A DNA stretch of 64,000 bases from contig JACOUP010000008.1 of assembly GCA_016177765.1 (NCBI GenBank), positions 563,021 through 627,020 of the forward strand, given 5' to 3'. The position numbers and the translations under genes were made by a program. How positions within the stretch are numbered: the stretch's first letter is position 1; every line of letters begins with the position of its first letter. The notes beneath the pieces were generated by a model. It ran no database searches. It was not told the DNA's origin and saw only the letters and a list, made by a program, of their open reading frames with translations. The DNA comes from Deltaproteobacteria bacterium (lineage in GTDB: Bacteria > UBA10199 > JACPAL01 > JACOUP01). Positions 35,961 through 43,103 of this stretch are shown one piece after another.

Positions 35961-37840
35961 CCTCTAAAAAACCGGTACAAAAAATAAAGGAAGCTCCCTA
36001 AAACGATATAATAAAAGATAATGAGAAAACCATAAAATAACTCCGGAAAATGGTGTGCCAAAAGAGAGGGTTTCCAAAAAGAGCGGAACAAATCCTTCTT
36101 AAACCATCTGAAGGATTGCTGCCTCAAATGAGGTCGTTCAAAGAGGTCCGACAAAATATAATACCCGTCATAATCAAGGGTGGGGTTTAGATTGAGGAGG
36201 ACCACAAGATAGGAAATCAGGGCAAAGAACCAGCAAGAAATCTTGACAAGAGGGGCCGCCCAAAAAACCCCGACGACCATCACAAGACCAACCACAACAA
36301 GATTGGTATAAACCCCCGCAACGCCCACACGAATCCGGGGCCACTTGGGGGCCAGCCACATATCGGAGGTATCAACAAAAACGATCGGCCCGACCCAATA
36401 CCACCCCAGACCGACACCAAGGACCTCCCGACCAAATGCCTTGGTGGTAAAGGCATGACCCGCCTCATGGATGACGATACTCAGAAGATAGAGAGGCCAG
36501 AGGGCAAGGACCAGAGAGAAAGTCGCCCTCTCGTTCAAAAAAGGCCGGAGCGGCCCCGCCTCTCCCACAAAGGCAACCAATCCAAAAACAGCCACCAGGG
36601 TTAGTAAAAAAGGAACCGGCTTTCGGTAACATTGATTCATCCCCCGCCGGTAAAAAACCGTGATCAACCGATCCACACCCCTGATCAGGTATCGCCACTC
36701 AAAAAAGTTTTTCAGCCGAACCAACCCTTGATACAATCTTGGGTGATGACGGGTCATCTTCAGAACACCGTAACGGAGGGTACGGCTTTCCGCAAAACCG
36801 GCGGTCACCAGGGAGGTGATAATATCGGTCACTCCCTGAGGAGAAAAGGTTTTAAAGGTTCTGAAATAATCGATAATAATATCTTTTAAATTGTGATTCC
36901 CATCCAGCCGCTCCCAAACAAACCATCCCTCCGGTGAAAGTTTAAAATAGGCCCCTCTTTTTGGATCCTTGAGAATAATCACCTTTTCCCCTTGATCCGT
37001 TTTCCTCTTTTCGATCTGAACATTGTCAATCCGGCGGGGACGGTCCCTGAGTCTCAAAAGATCGACCATCTGGGAGGCGACCTTCCAATCGGCCCCCATG
37101 ACCTCTAAAAGATCGGATCGTTTGAGAATAAAAAGTTCACAGGGTTGAAGAGAACGGATTGTGGCATTCCGTGGCGAATCAGAGAGAATCGCTGCCTCGC
37201 CAAAGAGGGCACCCGCCTCCAGGGTGGCCAGCTGACGCGATGATCGAAAACTCTCGTTCACAATGACTTCTACACGACCTGACTGAATGAGAAAACAACA
37301 ATCTCCCCTTTCCCCCTGACGGATGATCTCTTTTTCGGCAGGCACAGAGAGTTTTTCCAAACGTGAGGCCAACAATTCCAATCGCCTCGCTTCCAATGTC
37401 GTAAATGGGGTCGCCTGTTTCAGAAATTTGATGATGAGAAGTTTTTCTGCCACGGCCTTTAACTTTTCTTGAGTCTCAGGAAAGCTGGCGATGACTGTCG
37501 CGAAAACAGGTCCAGCCAAGGTCAAGGCTTTCAGAGGAGTGACCGCAACGATGCTCGCCGATCGGCGGCTACCGGGGTGGAGAAGGGCAATCTCACCAAA
37601 GAGTTCTCCCTCCCCCAAGGTTGCCAAAACGATCGGGCCGGTCTCCCCTTCCGTTTGGACCTCGGCCCGTCCCTCCGTAACAAGGTATAGCTTGTCACCG
37701 ATATCCCCTTCCCGGATGACGACCGAATCGGCCGCAAACGACTCTTCCTCAAGGTGAACTGCTAACTCTTCCAACACAACGCGAGGAAGCGTTGCAAAGG
37801 GAGGCAGCCTTGACAGTATTCTGATACGATCTTCTTCCAA
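35957..37840 (-). CDS. cNMP-binding / PqqD-like / M50 membrane metalloprotease
   Basis: 627 aa in one chain. Cyclic-nucleotide-binding domain 1 is at about 13-125, with phosphate-cassette residues FGE and RSA intact (GELFGEIALLHPGSRRSASI). Domain 2 is at about 135-260 (ALFGEAAILSDSPRNATI). A PqqD-like RiPP recognition element lies at about 272-355: VIILKDPKRGAYFKLSPEG, VWERLDG, IIIDYF, ITSLVTAGF. The M50 site-2 protease core follows, with HEAGH at 458-462 and NPTLDYDGYYILSD at 552-565, the signature of the peptide zinc metalloprotease (YydH-like) group, plus about six membrane helices. The start is a TTG at 37840 without a clear Shine-Dalgarno. It likely cleaves or exports the adjacent 66-aa peptide under cAMP/cGMP control (inference). 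Confidence 0.85.
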   Translation of the reverse strand: MEEDRIRILSRLPPFATLPRVVLEELAVHLEEESFAADSVVIREGDIGDKLYLVTEGRAEVQTEGETGPIVLATLGEGELFGEIALLHPGSRRSASIVAVTPLKALTLAGPVFATVIASFPETQEKLKAVAEKLLIIKFLKQATPFTTLEARRLELLASRLEKLSVPAEKEIIRQGERGDCCFLIQSGRVEVIVNESFRSSRQLATLEAGALFGEAAILSDSPRNATIRSLQPCELFILKRSDLLEVMGADWKVASQMVDLLRLRDRPRRIDNVQIEKRKTDQGEKVIILKDPKRGAYFKLSPEGWFVWERLDGNHNLKDIIIDYFRTFKTFSPQGVTDIITSLVTAGFAESRTLRYGVLKMTRHHPRLYQGLVRLKNFFEWRYLIRGVDRLITVFYRRGMNQCYRKPVPFLLTLVAVFGLVAFVGEAGPLRPFLNERATFSLVLALWPLYLLSIVIHEAGHAFTTKAFGREVLGVGLGWYWVGPIVFVDTSDMWLAPKWPRIRVGVAGVYTNLVVVGLVMVVGVFWAAPLVKISCWFFALISYLVVLLNLNPTLDYDGYYILSDLFERPHLRQQSFRWFKKDLFRSFWKPSLLAHHFPELFYGFLIIFYYIVLGSFLYFLYRFFRG

Positions 37841-37855
37841 TATTTTTGGGACCGC

Positions 37856-38056
37856 TTACATCCCTTTGGTGATACGTGTCTTTAATTCCTCGTCCGTCAT
37901 CCGCCAATCGATCCCGCGAAGGGTAGCCCATTCCTCTGGAGAAAGCTCAAGCCCGCTTCGGCGAACCGTCTTTTCCGCATCCTCCCTCAAGGCCTTCCTG
38001 AAACCGGCATCGTTCAACCACTTGTCAACCAACTTCCCCACTGCTTCATAACTCAT
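37856..38056 (-). CDS. candidate RiPP precursor peptide (NHLP/Os1348-like leader), 66 aa
   Basis: Short acidic-helical peptide: AVGKLVDKWLNDAGFRKAL, then REDAEKTVRRSGLELSPEEW. This pattern (D..FR..L, then gL.Ls.eEw..L) matches what I recall of Nif11/NHLP-clan, Os1348-type leader sequences. The C-terminal stretch from GIDWRMTDEELK to ITKGM would be the core; it contains Trp51 but no Gly-Gly and no Cys. It overlaps the prenyl-synthetase-like gene by 4 bases and is followed after 15 bases by the PqqD/M50 protease. An unusually perfect Shine-Dalgarno implies much higher expression than its neighbours. If it is not a precursor, it could be a small regulatory helix peptide. Confidence 0.6.
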   Translation of the reverse strand: MSYEAVGKLVDKWLNDAGFRKALREDAEKTVRRSGLELSPEEWATLRGIDWRMTDEELKTRITKGM

Positions 38057-39090
38057 GACATCACCTCCTTTGGTTGATGAAAAAATGAAATGGCATGAAT
38101 CACTTCACGCAAATAATGAGCGGCCGGTTCAAGAGGCCTGGCCTTTTCAAGTGATCGAAGGGCCCGTTGACAATACAACTCTACAATAAACGCGGAAAAC
38201 CGGAGGGCCCCCGTTTGATGAAGAAACCGGCGGATCTGCTCGTGAAGGGACAGATCACTCATGCCCTGTTCTAAAATTTTCAAAAATTCCAGGCGATCCT
38301 TACCCCCCTTTTTGCCAAGACAATAAGCAATCGGAAAAGTACGGGTCCCGTTTTTCAGGTCGCGACTAAATGGGGCCTGAAAGAGGTCATAACAATCCGA
38401 GGCAAGCTGACTGGCGACTCCCAAAAAACAGCCCATCTCCTCGTAATTTTTAATCTCCTCCGGATTCGCCCCTGCCATTTCCGCCGCCAGCGCGGCAAAA
38501 ATGGCCGCTTCTGCCCCACTCTTCCCAACAAGAGAAGACTCTACCTCCTCCAAGCCAACCCGAGGAGATCCTGTCATGGCGAGATCCTGACTTTGCCCTT
38601 CGCTCATCCGGAGGAGTCCTCGGGCCAGCCTTTTTTGCAATCGCCATTGCTTTTCCGGAGAAACCGCAAATTCCGAAAGAATAAGGGAGGGGAGCGTTGA
38701 GAGGAGGGTCAGCGCAAAGAGGTTAATCTCCGACTCCGTGTACCCTTTCCAATCAGGAGAGAGATCATGGTCGGCCAGGTCATCCAGGAGGTCAATCCCC
38801 AAAAAGAGAATTGTCGTTAAAGCTGGCAGACAATCAGCCGACTGTTCCTCTCCACGGATCGCCCCGGTCACCAAAAGAGGCAGGTCGATAAAGGGGGTAA
38901 ACGGGTCTTGGGTTGTATCCTCCGCCAACCTCGCCAAGCCGATCTCCACCAAGGAACATTGCCGGTGAGAAGTAAGGTGTCTTAGGGCCAAGGCAAGGGC
39001 CTTGTCCAAAACCAGTCTTCGAGCCGATGGAACAGGCTCTCCCGCATAGGCCAGATTACCCGAGAGGCTCATCAACGGCGGGCATAACAA
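38053..39090 (-). CDS. polyprenyl-synthetase superfamily protein (ComQ-like candidate)
   Basis: 345 aa, all helical (ATG at 39072, MSLSGNLAY, is an alternative start). The first Asp-rich motif is LLDDLADHD (D103, D104, D107), and GQSQDL (about 165-170) matches the conserved GQxxDL of polyprenyl synthases. VGKSGAEAAIFAAL resembles the KTG helix. The second Asp site is reduced to SDCYD (D232, D235), followed by RDLKNGTRTFPIAY, like the K/R-TLP-Y segment of ComQ and GGPP synthases. It could make a C15-C20 diphosphate, or, like ComQ, attach an isoprenyl group to the adjacent peptide. The operon position next to a Trp-containing peptide favours the latter as a hypothesis. Confidence 0.75.
   Translation of the reverse strand: MLCPPLMSLSGNLAYAGEPVPSARRLVLDKALALALRHLTSHRQCSLVEIGLARLAEDTTQDPFTPFIDLPLLVTGAIRGEEQSADCLPALTTILFLGIDLLDDLADHDLSPDWKGYTESEINLFALTLLSTLPSLILSEFAVSPEKQWRLQKRLARGLLRMSEGQSQDLAMTGSPRVGLEEVESSLVGKSGAEAAIFAALAAEMAGANPEEIKNYEEMGCFLGVASQLASDCYDLFQAPFSRDLKNGTRTFPIAYCLGKKGGKDRLEFLKILEQGMSDLSLHEQIRRFLHQTGALRFSAFIVELYCQRALRSLEKARPLEPAAHYLREVIHAISFFHQPKEVMS
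38062..38071 (-). promoter_or_regulatory. near-perfect Shine-Dalgarno for the 66-aa peptide
   Basis: Minus strand AAAGGAGGTGATG, an almost full complement to the 16S rRNA 3' end, with AGGAGG ending 7-8 bases before the ATG at 38056. It lies inside the last codons of the upstream gene (Gln-Pro-Lys-Glu-Val-Met). Confidence 0.85.
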
Positions 39091-39138
39091 ACTAATCCTT
39101 TACCTTCAATCCCAAAATAGGCAGAATGACTTCCCTCA

Positions 39139-40389
39139 ATGAAGGTCCTCCTGAAAATCGCGATACGAAATCTCTTTCGTAACAAGAAAAGATCCCTCAT
39201 TACCATGCTCGCCGTCAGTATCGGCCTGGGGGCCTTGATCTTTTTAAGAAGTTTTATTTTCGGCGCCCAGAATCAGATGGTGGGTAACGTCATCAACACC
39301 TTAACCGGCGATATCCAAATCCTCCCCACGGGCCAGGAAAACATCTACAACACCAACGGGGCCATCGAAAACCCCGAAACGATCCGTCAACTGTTGAAAA
39401 ACGACCCCCGCGTTCTCCATTTTGCGGAAGAGGTGGGGGCCAGCGGCATCGCCGCCTCGGCTACCGCTTCTCTCCCGACGTTTGCCTCCGGGTATAACCC
39501 CAACGACGAGGCCTCTACAGAATTCAGGATCCCTATCATTCAGGGGCGCCGCCTGACGACGGCCGATGACTACGGCATTGTGATCGGTGAGAAGATGCGC
39601 AAGATCCTTGAGATTGAAATCGGCGACAAGGTTGTTGTCACCTTTCAAGATTACCACGGCGGCCTTGCCGGCGAGGCCTTTAAACTGACCGGCACCTTTG
39701 AGACAGGAAACGATCAGATCGACAACGGCAATGTCCTGCTCCTCCGGCCGACCCTGCAAAGATTACTCGGCTTCGAGCACCGCATTTCGAAATTCATCCT
39801 AAAAATCGATCCTCACTATCAACCCGACGAACTGGCAAAAGATTTCAGGAAGAAAATTCAAGAAATGGAGGCGGACGCAAGCCCCTATCAAGGAACCAGC
39901 CTTTCAGTCATGACCTGGGAGGAGATACTTCCCCTGATTGCCCAGATGATCCGGTTCCAGAACGGGATGATTCTTGTGATTGTCTTTATCGTCCTCACCG
40001 TGGTCACCACAGGAATCTTGAACACATTGATGATGTCCATTACCGAAAGGACAAGGGAGTTCGGTCTGATGGCCGCTCTCGGAACATCCCCTTCCGCCGT
40101 AATGATGGTTGTGACCCTGGAATCATTCTTCCTCACTACGGCGGGGGCCTTGGCCGGCATTCTCTTCGGCATCGGATTCACCTTCTATTTCGGCCATGTC
40201 GGTATTGACCTCTCCCGTTTTCTCTCTACCGTTTCCAATCTCCTCATCGGCTCCCATGTTTATCCAAGACTGGATATCTCCTCGCTCCTCCTCTTTTTGG
40301 GAATTGTGACGGGGGGGAATCTCGTCGTCTCCCTTCAACCGGCCTGGAGGGCTTCACGCCTCCAACCAGTTGAGGCAATGAGGGTATGA
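39139..40389 (+). CDS. ABC transporter permease, LolC/E-MacB (FtsX) type, copy 1
   Basis: 416 aa. It starts with the cytoplasmic signature IAIRNLFRNKKRSLITMLAVSIGLGALIF leading into TM1, then a large periplasmic MacB/Lol-type domain (about 45-270) and three C-terminal helices with GILNTLMMSITERTREFGLMAALG and a final PAWRASRLQPVEAMRV. It works with the second permease at 41862 and the ATPase at 41179. The two permeases are clearly paralogous (shared ENIYN-NGAIENPE and TFETGNDQIDNG). Likely extracts lipoproteins or other lipidic cargo from the inner membrane. Confidence 0.9.
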   Translation: MKVLLKIAIRNLFRNKKRSLITMLAVSIGLGALIFLRSFIFGAQNQMVGNVINTLTGDIQILPTGQENIYNTNGAIENPETIRQLLKNDPRVLHFAEEVGASGIAASATASLPTFASGYNPNDEASTEFRIPIIQGRRLTTADDYGIVIGEKMRKILEIEIGDKVVVTFQDYHGGLAGEAFKLTGTFETGNDQIDNGNVLLLRPTLQRLLGFEHRISKFILKIDPHYQPDELAKDFRKKIQEMEADASPYQGTSLSVMTWEEILPLIAQMIRFQNGMILVIVFIVLTVVTTGILNTLMMSITERTREFGLMAALGTSPSAVMMVVTLESFFLTTAGALAGILFGIGFTFYFGHVGIDLSRFLSTVSNLLIGSHVYPRLDISSLLLFLGIVTGGNLVVSLQPAWRASRLQPVEAMRV

Positions 40390-40393
40390 GGCT

Positions 40394-41182
40394 ATGAGAA
40401 AACCCACTTTCATCCTCTTCCTCTTTCTGGCCCTGCCGCTTGCCTCACCCGCCGAAAATTCACCCAGGGGTGTGCCACCCAAGGGCGCTTCGCCCAGGGA
40501 GATTGTGGCGCACACGATTAACCTCCTCCGGGGTCATTCCAACGTCGCCCTGTATGAAGTGGAGATTGTAAACCCCCGCTGGAGGCGGCGTCTCAAACTC
40601 AAGGCGTGGGATAAACGGATGGAGAAAAAGGTCTTTGTGCGGATTCTGGAACCGGCCAAGGATGAAGGAACCGGCTTCTTAAGGATCGATTACAACCTCT
40701 GGATGTACCTTCCCTCCACCGAAAAGGTGATGAAGATCCCACCCTCTATGATGCTCCAGCCTTGGATGGGAAGCGATTTTACCAATGACGATCTGGTCAA
40801 GGAATCGAGCTACATTGATGATTACGATCACACCCTGGAAGGGGTAGAAACCAAAGAGGGCGAAGCTCTCTGGCGAATCCGTCTCGACCCCAAACCCCAT
40901 GCCCCCGTCGTCTGGGGCAAGGTTTTCTTTTGGATTCGCAAGGCCGATTTTATCCCTCTCCGCCAGGCCTTCTATGATGAAAGGGGCCGTCTCATCAAAA
41001 ACCTTGAGTTCAGCGAGGTCAAGAAGATGGGAGGGACCACCCTCCCGTCGGTCTGGAGGATGGAGTCGGTGAACAAAGAGGGGCATTACACAACCCTGAC
41101 GTTGAAAGAGATCCAGTTCAATCCCCTCGAAGGAATCCGTGATGAAATCTTCACGGAGAAACAGCTCAGGAGGTCCCATTGA
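40394..41182 (+). CDS. LolA-like outer-membrane lipoprotein-sorting protein
   Basis: 262 aa with signal peptide (FILFLFLALPLASPAEN) and a LolA/LolB-like half-barrel: VALYEVEIVNPRWRRRLKLKAWD, KVFVRILEPAKDEGTGFLRID, LWMYLPSTEKVMKIPPSMM, MGSDFTNDDLV. This is the uncharacterised LolA-like group that accompanies FtsX-type permeases. It probably receives hydrophobic cargo from the ABC complex. Immediately after the signal peptide, two palindromic units encode SPRGVPPKGASPRE, placed at the mature N-terminus where they are harmless to the fold. Confidence 0.85.
   Translation: MRKPTFILFLFLALPLASPAENSPRGVPPKGASPREIVAHTINLLRGHSNVALYEVEIVNPRWRRRLKLKAWDKRMEKKVFVRILEPAKDEGTGFLRIDYNLWMYLPSTEKVMKIPPSMMLQPWMGSDFTNDDLVKESSYIDDYDHTLEGVETKEGEALWRIRLDPKPHAPVVWGKVFFWIRKADFIPLRQAFYDERGRLIKNLEFSEVKKMGGTTLPSVWRMESVNKEGHYTTLTLKEIQFNPLEGIRDEIFTEKQLRRSH
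40459..40500. repeat. two palindromic units in the LolA-like gene
   Basis: GGGTG-TGC-CACCC followed by GGGCG-CTT-CGCCC, with AAG/AGG linkers. The T-A to C-G stem change in the second unit is compensated. In frame. Confidence 0.85.
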
Positions 41183-41865
41183 ATAGGCCCCAGATCGAAT
41201 TAACCGGCGCCAGCAAGATTTACCAGAATAACGGTCTTGCGGTCCGGGCCTTGTCAGGCATCAATCTAAAAATCGAGGGGGGTGAATTCATGGTCCTGGC
41301 AGGCCCCTCAGGGTCCGGAAAATCAACCCTGCTCCACCTGATCGGGGCCCTCGATCAGCCCTCGGAAGGGAGCATCACGATCGCCGGTCAGGATCTTGCC
41401 CGTCTCTCGCGCACGGAACTGGCCCTCTTCCGCCTGCACAAGGTCGGTTTTGTCTTTCAATCCTTCAACCTCATCCCGGTCCTGTCGGCCCGTGAAAATA
41501 TCGAATACCCCCTTCTCCTCCAGGGGATTGATAGAAAAGAGAGGGGGTCCCGCATCGAGGACCTTTTGGCCCGCGTCGGTCTCTCCGACCAGGCGGGCAA
41601 GCGACCGGGCGAGATGAGCGGCGGCCAGCAACAACGGGTCGCGATCGCCCGAGCCCTGGCTACCCGTCCCGAGATTGTCCTCGCGGATGAGCCGACAGCC
41701 AACCTCGACTCCCAAACAGGGATCCAACTAATCCAGCTCTTTCGTGAATTGAACGAATTCTTCAAGACAACCTTCCTTTTCGCCTCGCACGACCCGAACG
41801 TCATCGAGCGGGCCAGGAGGATTATCCGCCTGAAAGACGGCCGGGTGCTGGGAGAAGGGGCGTGA
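41179..41865 (+). CDS. ABC transporter ATP-binding protein, LolD/MacB type
   Basis: 228 aa. Walker A is GPSGSGKSTLLHL, the Q-loop region is VGFVFQSFNLIPVLSARENIEYPLLLQG, the signature is MSGGQQQRVAIARAL, Walker B is IVLADEPTANLD, and the switch His is in FASHD. It starts with TTG at 41179 preceded by AGGAGG, overlapping the LolA-like gene stop by 4 bases, and overlaps the second permease by 4. ATPase of the two-permease complex. Confidence 0.95.
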   Translation: MNRPQIELTGASKIYQNNGLAVRALSGINLKIEGGEFMVLAGPSGSGKSTLLHLIGALDQPSEGSITIAGQDLARLSRTELALFRLHKVGFVFQSFNLIPVLSARENIEYPLLLQGIDRKERGSRIEDLLARVGLSDQAGKRPGEMSGGQQQRVAIARALATRPEIVLADEPTANLDSQTGIQLIQLFRELNEFFKTTFLFASHDPNVIERARRIIRLKDGRVLGEGA

Positions 41866-43103
41866 AATTTTTTTTATCAATCGCCCTCAGGAACCTCCTC
41901 CGCAACAAGAAGAGATCCCTCATCACCCTGACGGCGATTACCTTCGGACTGGGGGCCCTGATCTTTCTGCGCGGGTTCATCTACGGGGCCCAGCAACAGA
42001 TGATCGAAAATGTCTCCACCACATTGACCAGCGACGCCCAGATCGTTCCCAAGGCGCTGGAAAACATCTACAACGCCAATGGGGCGATTGAAAACCCCGA
42101 GGCGATCCGCAAAATCCTGCACCAGGATCCCCGCATCGCCGCCTTCTCCGAACGGATCATCGGTGCCGGCATGGTCTCCTCCGACAAGGGTGTGACACCC
42201 AGGGAGTCGATGATGACCTACCTGGTCGGATTCGACCCGGACCAGGAAACCGCGCTTGGCAGCCAGCGCGGGCTTGTTCAGGGCCGGACCCTCACCGCCG
42301 AAGACCAGGAAGGGGTCGCCTTGGGGGAGAAGATGCGCAAGATCCTGAAGATCAACATTGGCGACAAGATTACGGTGATCGCCCAGGATTATTACGGCTC
42401 CCTCGCCGGTGGTTCCTATCAACTTCTGGGAACATTCGAAACCGGCAACGACCAGATTGATAACGGGACCGTCATGATGCTCCTCCCCTCCGCCCAAAAG
42501 CTCCTTTCGTTGGAGCAGCGGATCTCCAAATTTGCCCTCAGGATTCAAAAACCGTTCAAGATAGAAGAGGTTGTTGCCGACCTGAGAGAGAAGGTCTCGG
42601 CTGAGGGTCTGTCCATCCTCACCTGGGAAGAGCTGATCCCGATGATCGCCCAGATGATCCGGTTTCAAAATGGGATGATTCTGGTTGTGGTCCTGATTGT
42701 TCTCACCGTCGTCGCCGCAGGGATTTTAAATACCTTGATGATGTCGATCATCGAACGGACGCGGGAGTTCGGCCTCGTGATGTCGCTCGGCACCAAGCCA
42801 TCTCAGGTGATGCTGATGATCGCCCTCGAATCTTTCCTGATGACAGCCTTTGGTTCCCTCCTGGGGATTGGTCTCGGCGCGGCGGCCACCCTCTACGCCG
42901 GTCATACCGGCATCAACCTCTCCCGTTTCGTACAAGCGCTGTCCAATCTCCTGATCGGCTCCCATGTTTATCCCCGGATCGACTGGGCCTATCTTTTCCT
43001 TTTTGTCGGCGTCGTGATGGTCTCGAATATCCTGGTCTCCCTTTACCCGGCCTGGAGGGCTTCACGCCTGGAGCCCATCGAGGCAATGAGGCAAGCAGGG
43101 TAA
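41862..43103 (+). CDS. ABC transporter permease, LolC/E-MacB (FtsX) type, copy 2
   Basis: 413 aa paralogue of the 39139 permease, with the same layout: IALRNLLRNKKRSLITLTAITFGLGALIF, periplasmic domain, GILNTLMMSIIERTREFGLVMSLG and PAWRASRLEPIEAMRQAG. GTG start at 41862 in the overlap with the ATPase stop. The pair probably forms a heterodimeric permease, as LolC/LolE do. One palindromic unit encodes KGVTPRE in a loop of the periplasmic domain. Confidence 0.9.
   Translation: MKFFLSIALRNLLRNKKRSLITLTAITFGLGALIFLRGFIYGAQQQMIENVSTTLTSDAQIVPKALENIYNANGAIENPEAIRKILHQDPRIAAFSERIIGAGMVSSDKGVTPRESMMTYLVGFDPDQETALGSQRGLVQGRTLTAEDQEGVALGEKMRKILKINIGDKITVIAQDYYGSLAGGSYQLLGTFETGNDQIDNGTVMMLLPSAQKLLSLEQRISKFALRIQKPFKIEEVVADLREKVSAEGLSILTWEELIPMIAQMIRFQNGMILVVVLIVLTVVAAGILNTLMMSIIERTREFGLVMSLGTKPSQVMLMIALESFLMTAFGSLLGIGLGAAATLYAGHTGINLSRFVQALSNLLIGSHVYPRIDWAYLFLFVGVVMVSNILVSLYPAWRASRLEPIEAMRQAG
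42185..42206. repeat. single palindromic unit in the second permease gene
   Basis: GGGTG-TGA-CACCC with AAG before and AGG after. In frame (Lys-Gly-Val-Thr-Pro-Arg). The paralogous permease at 39139 has no such unit at the equivalent point, so this is a clean occupied/empty comparison. Confidence 0.75.

Noticed and set aside
36725-36748. TTGGGTGATGACGGGTCA in the protease gene
   Set aside because: Loosely like the palindromic family, but the stem does not pair as GGGTG/CACCC and the encoded HHPRLYQ segment may be native.
41877-42668. 263-aa minus-strand frame in the second permease gene
   Set aside because: Antisense to a strongly conserved FtsX-type permease; no domain seen.
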